Shown: positions 1 through 9,500, numbered from the stretch's first letter. The stretch is 22,373 nucleotides of DNA from an uncultured Tissierellia bacterium (GCA_947278105.1 CAMYOR010000002.1:1-22373); one strand, 5' to 3'. Notes: generated from the sequence alone by a model not told the origin. Numbers and translations are program-made.

Positions 1-1452
1 GACTTAGACCTAGGTCACTATGAGCGCTTTATTGATGTCGAGCTGACGAAGAACTCCTCTATTACCAGCGGATTAATTTATGATACGGTTCTCCATAAGG
101 AGCGAGCGGGCCTCTATGATGGAAAAACGGTTCAGGTCATCCCCCATGTGACCGATGAGATAAAAAAGAAGGTCTATTCTGTCGAGGAAGAATCCGGGGC
201 CGACTTTATTATTACTGAAATTGGTGGGACTGTGGGCGATATGGAATCTCAGCCCTTCTTTGAGGCGATCCGACAGATTCACTCGGCGGATCCTTCCAAT
301 GTTCTTTTCATCCATACTGTTCTGATCCCAACGATTCCGGGTTCCGACGAACTGAAAACAAAACCAGCCCAGCACTCCTTCAAGGAGTTAATGAGCTATG
401 GGATTAAGCCGGATGTCTATATTCTCCGGGCCTCACTTCCCATTACGGAGGAAGTCTTCAACAAAATTGCTCTTTTCTGCGACCTTCCCAGAGAAGCGAT
501 TATTGAATCAAAAACCGTCGATTTGATTTACGAAGTTCCTCTGGTCTTCCATGACCAGGGCTTAGATCAGTTTATCCTGAAGTACTTTGGCCTCAAACCG
601 AAAGCCAATCACATTTCCGATTGGAAACAGATGTGCGAGAAGTTTAAGCAGGCGGATAAAAAGGTTCGCATCGGCCTGGTGGGGAAATATACGGAACTTC
701 ATGATTCCTATCTGTCGGTTTATGAAGCCCTTCGAGACGCCGGCTATAATCTGGGCGTTGAGGTAGAGGTGGAGTATGTAGATTCTGGCTCGCTTACGGA
801 AGAAAATATTGAAGAAACGCTCCAGGAGATGGACGGAATCCTAATTCCTGGCGGCTTTGGAAGCCGGGGAGTAGAGGGGATGATCCTGACTGCCAAGTAT
901 TGCCGGGAAAACCAGGTCCCCTACCTTGGAATTTGTCTGGGCCTGCAGATTGCCGTCATTGAAGCGGCAAGAAATCAGCTTCATCTAAAGGATGCCAACT
1001 CGACTGAATTTGATCCCAAAAGTTCCGCTCCGGTTCTGCGCCTTTTAGACAGTCAGGAGGGGGTGACCGATATTGGCGGCACCTTGAGGCTGGGAAATCA
1101 GGACTGTCATGTCAAGGAAGGGACCCTGGCCCACCGTCTCTATGGGCGGTCGGATATTGTCGAAAGACACCGCCACCGGTATGAAGTCAACAATAAATAT
1201 ATTGAGTCTTTAAAAGAGCAGGCAGGCTTAATTTTCTCCGGGGAGAAGCTTTCTATGAACCTTCAGGAGATCCTGGAGAGGCCGGACCATCCTTTTTTCG
1301 TGGCTTCCCAGTTTCATCCGGAATTTCGGTCTCGGCCGAATGCGCCCCATCCTCTTTTTATCGGGCTTATTCGGGCGAGCTTAAAAGCAAAGAAGGTCAA
1401 TGAAATAGAGAAAACATCCAGGCAAAACGCCCAAGCCAGCCAGGATAGGTAA
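1..1452 (+). CDS. pyrG: CTP synthase, 5'-truncated by the window edge
   Basis: PyrG makes CTP from UTP, ATP and glutamine-derived ammonia in the cytosol. The frame is open from base 1, where it reads DLDLGHYERF, a motif found near residue 71 of full-length enzymes. About 70 N-terminal residues, including the synthetase P-loop, therefore lie outside the window; 483 residues are visible. The synthetase part shows EIGGTVGD and KTKPAQHS. The class I glutamine amidotransferase domain starts near visible residue 225 and shows the oxyanion loop PGGFGSRG, the nucleophile elbow GICLGLQ (Cys312 of the visible part) and the catalytic HPEF near the C-terminus. The family usually has GICLGMQ, so Met to Leu is a mild variant. 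No terminator follows; the next gene begins 22 bases later, which suggests co-transcription. Confidence 0.98.
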   Translation, partial: DLDLGHYERFIDVELTKNSSITSGLIYDTVLHKERAGLYDGKTVQVIPHVTDEIKKKVYSVEEESGADFIITEIGGTVGDMESQPFFEAIRQIHSADPSNVLFIHTVLIPTIPGSDELKTKPAQHSFKELMSYGIKPDVYILRASLPITEEVFNKIALFCDLPREAIIESKTVDLIYEVPLVFHDQGLDQFILKYFGLKPKANHISDWKQMCEKFKQADKKVRIGLVGKYTELHDSYLSVYEALRDAGYNLGVEVEVEYVDSGSLTEENIEETLQEMDGILIPGGFGSRGVEGMILTAKYCRENQVPYLGICLGLQIAVIEAARNQLHLKDANSTEFDPKSSAPVLRLLDSQEGVTDIGGTLRLGNQDCHVKEGTLAHRLYGRSDIVERHRHRYEVNNKYIESLKEQAGLIFSGEKLSMNLQEILERPDHPFFVASQFHPEFRSRPNAPHPLFIGLIRASLKAKKVNEIEKTSRQNAQASQDR

Positions 1453-1474
1453 ATAATTTTGAAGGACAAATAAA

Positions 1475-2467
1475 ATGAATGCGCTTTATCCCGGATTTTT
1501 TACGGATGTTCCTGGTTTTCTCCTGGGACACAGTCAAAATGAAGAATGGGGGACCGGATGTACCGTCGCCATCGCCCCTCTGGGCACGGTGGGCGGGGTA
1601 GATGTCCGGGGAGGGGCCCCAGGCAGCCGTGAAACTGATTTACTTCGGCCAGAAAACCAGGTCTCTCAGGTTAATGCGGTGATGCTTGCCGGAGGATCTT
1701 CCTTTGGCTTAGAAGCAGCTTGCGGAATTATGGAATTTTTAGTAGAAAGGGGCCTGGGCTTTGATACGGGCTACGGCCTGGTCCCAATTGTCCCTTCTGC
1801 GATTTTATTTGATCTTCCAGTCGGAAGGAAGGACCGGTGGCCCAATCTTTCGATGGGCAGGGATGCAGCAGAAAAAGCCAGCGCCCATGATCAGTCTATG
1901 GGAAATGTCGGAGCGGGCTGCGGAGCAACCGTAGGAAAGCTTTTGGGCATGAGCCGGGCGATGAAAAGCGGCCTGGGCCAGGCCAGCTTACGGTGTGGGG
2001 GTTTGATCGTTTCCGCAGTGGTTGCGGTCAATGCCCTGGGGGATGTTTTCGATCCTATCCAGGGCAACAAGCCCTTGGCGGGCCTTGTGGATGAAAAGAA
2101 AAATCGGATTTCTACGACCGAAACTTTTTTTCAAATGGAGGAGGGGAAGTGCCTTGCCACCGGGACCAATACCACGATCGGCTGCATTGCAACCAACGGA
2201 AGGTTCGATAAGGCCGGGGCACAAAAAATCAGTCAGATTGCCCATGACGGGATGGCCCGGGCAATTCGTCCGGTCCACACCCTGGCAGACGGAGATACTC
2301 TTTTTACCCTGGCATCCGGAAAGATTCCGGCAGATGTTAACTTGGCTGGGATGCTGGCGGCGGAGGCGGTCCAAAGGGCCATTGTCAATGCGGTTTTGAC
2401 GGCACGAGGAGCTTACGGTCTACCCGCCTATGAAGATTTACAAAAAGGGGATCGGAAAAATTCTTAA
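1475..2467 (+). CDS. P1 family peptidase (DmpA/NylC-like, autoprocessing Ntn-type hydrolase)
   Basis: This 330-residue protein matches the P1 peptidase family, whose members include the D-aminopeptidase DmpA and 6-aminohexanoate oligomer hydrolase NylC. Family members self-cleave to expose an N-terminal Ser or Thr nucleophile. Visible family marks are TDVPGFLLGH at the N-terminus, VDVRGGAPGSRETDLL (residues 42-57), LAGGSSFGLEAA (71-82), GNVGAGCGATVGK (143-155) and TNTTIGCIATN (231-241). By comparison with NylC the likely cleavage bond is Asn232-Thr233, leaving Thr233 as nucleophile; this is inference. No signal peptide is seen, so it is probably cytoplasmic. The substrate cannot be told from sequence. 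The start is supported by GAAGGA at 1461-1466, eight bases upstream. It probably shares a transcript with pyrG and ends at the terminator at 2443-2488, with no evident functional link to pyrG. Confidence 0.93.
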   Translation: MNALYPGFFTDVPGFLLGHSQNEEWGTGCTVAIAPLGTVGGVDVRGGAPGSRETDLLRPENQVSQVNAVMLAGGSSFGLEAACGIMEFLVERGLGFDTGYGLVPIVPSAILFDLPVGRKDRWPNLSMGRDAAEKASAHDQSMGNVGAGCGATVGKLLGMSRAMKSGLGQASLRCGGLIVSAVVAVNALGDVFDPIQGNKPLAGLVDEKKNRISTTETFFQMEEGKCLATGTNTTIGCIATNGRFDKAGAQKISQIAHDGMARAIRPVHTLADGDTLFTLASGKIPADVNLAGMLAAEAVQRAIVNAVLTARGAYGLPAYEDLQKGDRKNS

Positions 2468-2490
2468 ATTTCAACCCGATCCCCTTTTAT
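2443..2490 (+). terminator. Intrinsic terminator overlapping the 3' end of the peptidase gene
   Basis: A perfect 13-bp inverted repeat pairs AAAAGGGGATCGG (2443-2455) with CCGATCCCCTTTT (2476-2488) across a 20-base loop, and the T-rich stretch TTTTATTTT follows. The left arm lies inside the last codons of the peptidase gene and the TAA stop (2465-2467) lies in the loop. The A-rich left flank means it could also act weakly on the opposite strand. Confidence 0.8.
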
Positions 2491-2491
2491 T

Positions 2492-2519
2492 TTGAGAAAA
2501 TCTTTGCCCTGGGTAAAAT
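2492..2519 (+). promoter_or_regulatory. Sigma-70/SigA-type promoter for coaX-dusB
   Basis: TTGAGA (2492-2497) and TAAAAT (2514-2519) are separated by 16 bases; each matches the consensus at five of six positions. The pair sits directly after the terminator and about 40 bases before coaX, as expected for a new transcription unit. It is a sequence match only. Confidence 0.5.
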
Positions 2520-2562
2520 CCGGGCCGGGAAAATTAAAAAATGTGATTAAAGGGTAATGGAA

Positions 2563-3399
2563 ATGATTATGAAAAAAATGGAAAAGGTAGAGCCTAAATC
2601 CAGGCTTCTTGTGATTGATGCGGGAAACTCCAACATCACTTTCGGCGTTTGCAATGGAAAAACCATTGAGCACCAGTGGCGGATCCAGTCAAGGTCGGAA
2701 AAATCTTCGGATGAGTATGGAATTCAGTTAGAGCAGATTCTTCTTCACTTTGGCTATGAGTCTGATTCCATTAAAGATGTCATTGTCGGGTCCGTTGTGC
2801 CTTCATTAAATCACGCCTTCGTAAGTTTATGCCATCGGTATCTCTCCTTGGATCCCTATATTGTTGGGGAAGGTACGAAAACCGGGATGCCCATTCGCCT
2901 TGAAAGCCCTAAAGACGTTGGAGCAGACAGGATTATCGATGCCGTTGCCGGTTACGAAAAATATGGAGGCCCCCTTGTTATTGTCGATATTGGCACGGCC
3001 ATTACCCATGAGGCTGTCTCCAGCAAAGGAGAATACCTGGGCGGATCCATTGCCCCGGGGGTCAATATTGGTTTAGAGGGGTTAACCACAAAAACGGCAA
3101 AGCTTCCCAAGGTCGAGCTCAATCACCTGAACCATTCGATTGGGAAAAATACGATCGAAGCTATGCAAATTGGGATTGTTCAGGGGTACCTGGGCCTAGT
3201 GGATCATCTTACCGAAAATATTATCCGAGAGCTAGAAAAAACAGAAAAGGATAAAATTAAGGTGGTTGCAACGGGTGGCTTTTCCGGCCTTTTATCCCAG
3301 CGTTCCCGCTTTATCAATATCATCGACCGAGATCTTTGTTTAGACGGCCTTCGAATTATCTATGAAAGAACCATTAACGCCAAAACCTATGGAAAATAA
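2563..3399 (+). CDS. coaX: Type III pantothenate kinase
   Basis: CoaX phosphorylates pantothenate, the first step of coenzyme A synthesis, with an ASKHA fold unrelated to type I CoaA. The N-terminal phosphate-binding motif LLVIDAGNSNITFGV, the GADRIIDAVAGY segment, the VDIGTAIT motif (family usually DFGTATT), GGSIAPGV and the C-terminal ATGGFSG are all present in the expected order. The length of 278 residues is slightly above the usual 255-260 because of a short N-terminal extension. The in-frame ATG at 2557 lies only two bases after the AGGG at 2551-2554, whereas the ATG at 2563 is eight bases away, so I chose 2563; 2569 is also possible. The gene overlaps dusB at its 3' end. Confidence 0.95.
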   Translation: MIMKKMEKVEPKSRLLVIDAGNSNITFGVCNGKTIEHQWRIQSRSEKSSDEYGIQLEQILLHFGYESDSIKDVIVGSVVPSLNHAFVSLCHRYLSLDPYIVGEGTKTGMPIRLESPKDVGADRIIDAVAGYEKYGGPLVIVDIGTAITHEAVSSKGEYLGGSIAPGVNIGLEGLTTKTAKLPKVELNHLNHSIGKNTIEAMQIGIVQGYLGLVDHLTENIIRELEKTEKDKIKVVATGGFSGLLSQRSRFINIIDRDLCLDGLRIIYERTINAKTYGK

Positions 3400-4375
3400 A
3401 TTCATTGGCCTAGCCCCTCTGGCAGGCTTTTCTGACCGCCCCTTTCGATCGATTGTTTTTGACCTGGGGGCGGATTTTGCTGTTACCGAGATGGTTTCCA
3501 TTAAAGGCCTCTTTTACAAAAATCGAAATACGGAAGAACTGTTAAAAACAGGAAAAAATGAAAGAGAGGTTTGGATCCAGGTCTTTGGCCATGAGCCGGA
3601 AATTTTTACCCAGGTGATCCAAGAGGCCCTGAACCCCAGAGAGGATTTTTACGGAATTGACTTAAATATGGGATGTCCGGCCCCGAAAATTGTAAAAAAT
3701 GGGGATGGGGCCGCTTTGATGAAAGAACCCAAAAGGGTGGAAAAGCTGATCAAAGCAATGGTAGAGGTCTCCAATAAGCCCGTTTCGGTGAAAATGCGCC
3801 TGGGCTTTGATCACACTTGCATCAATTTTCTGGAAATTGGAAAGATCTGCCAAGAGGAGGGGGCGTCCCGGATTACCCTCCATGCCAGGACCAGAGAAGC
3901 CATGTATTCAGGCCAGGCAGATTGGGATGCCATAAGAAAGCTTAAGGATGCTTTACAAATTCCAGTCATCGGAAATGGGGATGTGACCTGCCCGGAAGAG
4001 GCCCGAGCCCTTTTTGAACTGAGCGGCTGTGATGGGATTGCGATCGGACGGGGAGCGATTGGAAACCCCTTTCTCTTTGGGATGATTAAAGAATACTTGA
4101 AGAAGGGTTTTTATGAGAAACCTGGGATCAGCCAGATTTTTTCCCTCCTAAAAAGGCATTATGACTTGGAAGTGGAAGAGCGGGGGGAAAAGAGAGCCCT
4201 TCTTGTCATGCGAAAGGAAGCAAGCCGGTACCTTCGAGGCGCTCATTCCTCCTCTCATTTTGTTGGATTGATTCACAAGGCTCAGTCGAAGGACCAGGTC
4301 TTCTTGCTTCTGGACCAGTACCAAAATTTTTTAGAGGGAAAACAAAGTCAGACCTCGATGACGATTCGTTTTTAA
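3362..4375 (+). CDS. dusB: tRNA-dihydrouridine synthase (DusB type)
   Basis: This FMN enzyme reduces uridine to dihydrouridine in the tRNA D-loop, using NADPH. The TIM-barrel marks are in order: APLAGFSDRPFR (residues 18-29), EMVSIKGL, IQVFGHEPE, IDLNMGCPAPKI with catalytic Cys105, VKMRLGFD, LHARTR, IPVIGNGDV and IAIGRGAIGNPFLF, the last being FMN phosphate binding. The length of 337 residues is normal. The start is uncertain: ATG 3362 overlaps coaX by 38 bases and ATG 3389 (residue 10) by 11 bases, and neither has a clear Shine-Dalgarno sequence. Translation is therefore probably coupled to coaX. The stop codon overlaps the stop of the opposing histidine kinase gene, and I see no intrinsic terminator there. 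Confidence 0.95.
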   Translation: MKEPLTPKPMENKFIGLAPLAGFSDRPFRSIVFDLGADFAVTEMVSIKGLFYKNRNTEELLKTGKNEREVWIQVFGHEPEIFTQVIQEALNPREDFYGIDLNMGCPAPKIVKNGDGAALMKEPKRVEKLIKAMVEVSNKPVSVKMRLGFDHTCINFLEIGKICQEEGASRITLHARTREAMYSGQADWDAIRKLKDALQIPVIGNGDVTCPEEARALFELSGCDGIAIGRGAIGNPFLFGMIKEYLKKGFYEKPGISQIFSLLKRHYDLEVEERGEKRALLVMRKEASRYLRGAHSSSHFVGLIHKAQSKDQVFLLLDQYQNFLEGKQSQTSMTIRF

Positions 4376-5790
4376 CCGATAGTGTCCGTCAGCGGGGGCG
4401 TCTTTTTTTCAAAAGCCACGGTAAAAGTGGTACCCACGCCCTCTTCAGATTCTACAGAAATTTCCCCTCCCAGAAGGTGAACATAGTTTTTGGTGATAGA
4501 AAGTCCTAGCCCCTGTCCACCCAATGCCCGGTTTCGAGAAGAGTCCACCCGGTAGAAACGATCAAAAATATGGGGAAGAGACTCTTTTTTTATGCCGACA
4601 CCGTTGTCTTCCACAGTTAAATAAATTTGATTTTTTTGTTTCGAAAGAGAAACCTTAATGAATCCTCCTTCCGAAATGGCCTTGATGGCATTGGAAAGAA
4701 GATTATTAAAGACCTGACTGTAGAGCCTTTCATCGGTGATTAAACTGAGTTTGGGTTCAATATTTCTTTCAATCCTTGCGTGTTTTTTTTCAACCATGGG
4801 TTCAAGGGCATCTAAGAGACGGCTGGTTTTCGCTGATATATCCAGAGGCTGAAGATCAATTGAGGCCGTATAGGAGGCCTCCTGAAAAGTTTTCCTGAGC
4901 CGGTTAATGATCGAAGTTAATTGGTTTACGTTGGATTTTAGAACCGCCAAGGCCTTTTCATCCGGGGCAATCACTCCGTCTTCCATGGCTTCAATGTGAA
5001 GAGAGAGGTTCGTAAGGGGGGTCCTCAGCTCATGGGAGATGTCTTGGGCGTACTCTAGCCTTGTCTCTTCCTGACTGGCCAGGGTATCTCGAAGAACGGT
5101 CAGATTGTCCGAAAGTGAGGTAAATTCACTGATAGGAGAGGCTGAGGATTGGGCATGGTAATTTCCTTGCCTGAGCTGGGCAATATAGTCGGATAAGCCT
5201 TCTACAGGGCCGGTGATGCTTTTGGAAAGCCGGTAAGACATATATATGGCCAAGAGGATAAAAAGAATTGCTGTAAAAAAAAGGGGACCGAGAGCAGAAA
5301 GTAGAAATTCTTTCATAAATTCTCGGTTGCTTGAATTTTGGGTATCTTGGGTGATCCACATCTTTCCAGCGTATTGGGGAGGGTAAACTTGGTTCCCATT
5401 TTTATCGGGCGGAGCAAGGAGGTTTTTTTCCTCAATGCGAAGGCTTGACCCGGAAGGAGATTTTAGGCCACGATAAGAGGCCAGGATATGGGAGTCATTA
5501 TCCATGATCGTCACGTTAATATCCGCTCCCTGGACAAAGGAATTCAGCTGGAAATTTTTATCAATCTGAGTTACCTCAATTCCTTGACGCTGGATAAAAT
5601 CATTGATGTTATCAATGATCCGGTTAATTTTCTGATCTTCGTTGTCAATAAGAAACCGATTGAAGGCCGTGGAAAAGGAAAGAGTAAAAATAAAGGCAAT
5701 GATTAAAGAAGACAAAAGGATAATGCCGATCACCTGGAGGGTCATCCTCCCGGTGAGTGACATTATCCTTTTTTTTCCTTTTTTTTCCAT
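4372..5790 (-). CDS. HAMP sensor histidine kinase
   Basis: This 472-residue membrane sensor is probably the partner of the regulator encoded just upstream. It has a basic N-terminus, membrane segment 1 at about residues 18-40, an extracytoplasmic sensing region of about 120 residues (41-160), membrane segment 2 at about 163-186 and a HAMP linker at about 187-240. The HisKA domain carries the phospho-acceptor His253 in DISHELRTPL. The HATPase_c domain shows the N box (NNLLSNAIKA, Asn367), G1 box (DNGVGI, 395-400), F box and G2 box (GGQGLGLSI, 424-432), so it looks catalytically complete. Its ATG overlaps the regulator's TAA (TAATG), and AGGTGG six bases upstream supports this start; an in-frame ATG at 5763 is a weaker alternative. 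The stimulus is not recognisable from sequence; envelope stress is inferred from the linked PBP gene. Confidence 0.94.
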   Translation of the reverse strand: MEKKGKKRIMSLTGRMTLQVIGIILLSSLIIAFIFTLSFSTAFNRFLIDNEDQKINRIIDNINDFIQRQGIEVTQIDKNFQLNSFVQGADINVTIMDNDSHILASYRGLKSPSGSSLRIEEKNLLAPPDKNGNQVYPPQYAGKMWITQDTQNSSNREFMKEFLLSALGPLFFTAILFILLAIYMSYRLSKSITGPVEGLSDYIAQLRQGNYHAQSSASPISEFTSLSDNLTVLRDTLASQEETRLEYAQDISHELRTPLTNLSLHIEAMEDGVIAPDEKALAVLKSNVNQLTSIINRLRKTFQEASYTASIDLQPLDISAKTSRLLDALEPMVEKKHARIERNIEPKLSLITDERLYSQVFNNLLSNAIKAISEGGFIKVSLSKQKNQIYLTVEDNGVGIKKESLPHIFDRFYRVDSSRNRALGGQGLGLSITKNYVHLLGGEISVESEEGVGTTFTVAFEKKTPPLTDTIG

Positions 5791-6479
5791 TAAAAACCAC
5801 CTACCCGGTAACCCACCCCATAAACGGTCTGAATATACTCCGGCCTTTTCGGATCATCTTCAATTTTTTGACGAATATTTTTAATATGGGTGTCCACTGC
5901 CCGGTCATAGGCCTCATATTCTTGTCCAAAGGCTAGTTCAATAATTTCATCACGAGTGAAAATTTTATTGGGATGGGTAAAGAGAGCATGGAGAATGGAG
6001 AATTCATTTTTCGTCAGGTGAATTTCTTCCTTGTCTTTGAAAACCCGCATACTGTCGAGATCGATGACGATCCGCTGGTCTTTTGTGACCAGCGCGTTTT
6101 TTTGCATTTTCCTGTTTTCAGCCCGGCGAAGGACGGCTTTGACCCGGGCAACCAGCTCTCTAGCAGAAAAAGGCTTGGTCATATAGTCATCGGCCCCCCG
6201 CTGAAAGTTTTCCACCTTATCCTCTTCTTCAGACTTGGCTGAGACGATGATGACGGGGAATTCATAACGCTCTCTTATTTCCGCCAAGAGCTCTTCTCCA
6301 CTCATTCCCGGAAGCATCAGGTCCAGGACCATCAGATCTGGGGCCCGCCCTGCGATTTTGGATAGAGCCTGACCGCCTTCTTCCGCCGTATCCACTTCAA
6401 AGCCTGCCTTTTCAAGGTAGGCTTTTTCTATGGCGGCAATACTTTCTTCATCTTCAACAATCAAAATATAAGGATTCAT
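5790..6479 (-). CDS. OmpR/PhoB-family response regulator
   Basis: This 229-residue DNA-binding regulator has a receiver domain (about residues 1-118) with the acidic pocket VEDEE (Glu9-Asp10), phospho-acceptor Asp53 in VLDLMLPG, switch Ser80 and Lys102 in MTKPFS. A C-terminal winged-helix domain (about 130-229) carries the recognition-helix region DRAVDTHIKNIRQKI and the closing YGVGYRV. AAAGGA lies about eight bases before the ATG. It is followed without a gap by the histidine kinase gene and lies 65 bases downstream of the class A PBP gene on the same strand, so the three may form one operon. Its targets are unknown; the upstream PBP gene is a natural candidate, but I see no clear direct-repeat operator there. 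Confidence 0.96.
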   Translation of the reverse strand: MNPYILIVEDEESIAAIEKAYLEKAGFEVDTAEEGGQALSKIAGRAPDLMVLDLMLPGMSGEELLAEIRERYEFPVIIVSAKSEEEDKVENFQRGADDYMTKPFSARELVARVKAVLRRAENRKMQKNALVTKDQRIVIDLDSMRVFKDKEEIHLTKNEFSILHALFTHPNKIFTRDEIIELAFGQEYEAYDRAVDTHIKNIRQKIEDDPKRPEYIQTVYGVGYRVGGF

Positions 6480-6544
6480 GGTCTGTCCTTTCTGGTTGAA
6501 AGTCTATGTGGCCGGGGAGCGGAAGTCGTTTTTCTTCCCCGTCC

Positions 6545-9500
6545 TCAATCCCAATTCCAGTTTGGGGAGGACTCGGCGGGCTTCCATTCCGGACGTACCG
6601 GTTCCGGCTCGCTGGGTTTCCAGACAGGGGGCAAGGTTTCTGACGAAGATTCAGTGGCTGCGCCTGCAAGGCCCTCCAATCCATTCTTAAATTCTATGAC
6701 CTCAGACATGGTGGCCGCTGCTTGGGTTTTGTTTACAATCTCGCCCATGGGACCATAGTAGACGGTCATCATAATATGGTCACTGGTCAGCGTTTTTACA
6801 ATTTTGTTGCCTTCCTGACTGTAATAAGTTTTTACAATGGAACCATCGGTCATTAACTCATAAGTCGGCTCCAGATTTAAAGGTAGGGTGGAGAGCGAAG
6901 ATGGGACCTCAAAAGCCCAGTCCTCGGGCACAATATTTTTAAACTTCACCGGATCGTAGGGAGGCATCCTTCGGGTAAAGACCCGCTGGACGGTCATCGC
7001 TTTCGGGGTATCGGGGGACGCCAGGAGGTTATTTCTGGGGTCAACCTGTTGGAAAACGTGGATGTCGCATTCGCTTTTGGGCTCTGTCTGTTTGGATACC
7101 CAAATCTTCTTGACCATCCCCCTAGGATCTGCCTTACAGGCTTCAGTAGGCTTCTTGCCGGAAAGCATACAGACTTCAACTTCATAGAGACCGTCCGGCC
7201 GCTCATACTGAACAGGAGCCTTTCCGTCATAAATAATTTTGGCCAGCCGGCTGTACAGGGAGACTGCCGTTGTCGAGTCACCGACCATATGAATCTGGGC
7301 ATTATCGGCTCCGATCCAAACGGAGGTAGAATAGTAGGGGGTCACCCCACAGAACCAGAAGTCTACGTTCTTTGAAGAGTTTCCGGTCTTTCCAGCCAAG
7401 TCAATCCCGGTATTTTTATTGATAAACTGCCCAACGAAGGGTCCCTTCGCAACATAACGAAGGCAGTCCAAAAGCTGGTAATTTACTTCCGGTGGAAGAA
7501 CCTCGTTTTCCTCATGTTTATTTTCAAAATAGACTTTTCCGGTATTATCTACAATTTTTGAAATGCTCAGAGCCTCAATATGTTTTCCATTGTTTCCGAT
7601 TGCCTGGTAGGCTTCGGCCATATCTAGACTCGTGAGGCCCTGAGTCATCGCCCCCAGAGCCAGGGATAAGTTTTCATCATTGTTGTTGGAATCTTCTGAT
7701 TTTTCCACAAAGTGATCTCGGTCGGGGTATTTTTTATTAATGACCCCATACCGGGACAGGTATTCCTTGGTCACTTGAATTCCTACCGTATCCAGCCACC
7801 TTACTGCACAGGGGTTCAGGGAGTATTCCAGCGCCTTTTTCATGGCCGTAAGACCCATGTAGCGGTTGGTGGTGACGTTTTGCGGCCAGGGCTTGTCATC
7901 GATCAGCCGGAAGGGGGCATCATCCTGGGCACATCCTTCGTTATATCCTAGGGCAAAGGCACCTGTATATTCTGCGATGGGCTTGATGGCGGAACCCGGC
8001 TGGCGGGGGGCAGCGTAGGCGCGGTTAAGAAAGTGCCGTTTGTCATTTTCTCTCCCCCCGATGATCGCCCGAATTTCACCTGTCTTTGTATCCACCACCG
8101 TGGCGGCGAGCTGAGGCTGCATGACTCCAAGCTCATCCACCTTGTAGTTATTGGAATTTAAAACTAGAGTTCCATCATCCCGGATGCTGAATAGCTCTTC
8201 CTTATTATTCTTGAAAAATTCACCGGTAATAAGGGACTCGCCCCCTTTATAAAGTTTCAGAAATTTTTCAGGAATCGGGATCGATCCAACCTGGTGGGTC
8301 CTAAGGACCCCTTTGTCATTAAGGGTAAAGTAGTTGGGTAGCTCCAAATAGCCCGGGTAGGCTCGGATCCGGCCCCGGTGGAGGTTTAAACTTCCATCTT
8401 CACTGAGATCATACTGGTCTTTGGGGATGATGACCTGATTTTTTTCATCCATCAGGTTTTCTTTTTTGTAATAAATAACCTCATTTACTTCGTTAATGAT
8501 ATTTCCATTCTTATCGTAGTTGAGATCCAGCTTTAAGGGCCGGGTTACGCCGGTTTCCGTCTGATCCAAGGAACTGACCACAGCGGAAGCAGATTCCTGG
8601 AGCTGTTTTTGCAGGTCCATGTCTAAAGTGGTCGTAATAGTTAGCCCCCCATAGAGGATGAGATTGTGGGCTTCCTTGTCCGTAATTCCCATGGTGTCCA
8701 CCAGGATCCCCGCCGCCTGATCCTTAATCAGATCTGTAATATACGTGGAGACATTTTCAGCCTGCTTGGCCGGCGGCTTTATTGAAGCGGCCACATCCGT
8801 GGCAACGGCGTTTTTATATTCACTGGCGGTAATATAGCCATTGTTATACATTTCTTTAAGAACCCACTTGGCTCTTTTATAAGCCGGTGCATTATAGACG
8901 CAAATGTAGCGTTCTCCATTAATAAAGGTTTCACCCAGTACCCTTTCGTCCGTCACATGAGAAGGCCGATAGGTGGAATACAGAGAATAGTAGGAAGGGG
9001 CGGGGACAATGCTTGCCAGGGCAGCGCATTCGGGAAGGGTCAGGTCCTCCACATTTTTTGAAAAGTAAATTTGGGCGGCGGCTTGAACTCCATAGGCATT
9101 TTGCCCGAAGAAAATTCGATTCAGATACCCTTCCATGATCTTCTTTTTTGCGGCCTCTTTGCCCAGCTGATCCGTAAGGAGGGATTCCATCTGCCGGGAC
9201 AGGTACATTTCCTGGATTTTTCTTTCCCAGTTTACGTTGTAGTTTAAAAAGACATTACGGGCCAGCTGCATAGTGATCGTCGAAGCGCCGCGCAGGTCTC
9301 CCGATTTTGCATAGTCTCTCATGGTGGCTAAAATGCCAATCGGATCAATGCCCCCATGGTCCCAGAATCTTTTATCTTCGGCGCTGATAAAGGCGTTAAT
9401 CAAATTTTTCGGAATCTGTTCATAGGGAACAATTTTTCGATATTCTGCCGTTTCGATCCTCTGGACTAATTTCCCGTCTTGGTCAATGATTATAGAGTTT

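Noticed and set aside
73..375. A 100-codon open frame antisense to pyrG
   Set aside because: pyrG is certain here; the antisense frame has no start signals or family resemblance.
6994..7302. A 102-codon open frame on the same strand as the class A PBP, in another frame
   Set aside because: It lies wholly inside the well-supported PBP gene, has no ribosome site and no recognisable protein features; a shadow frame.
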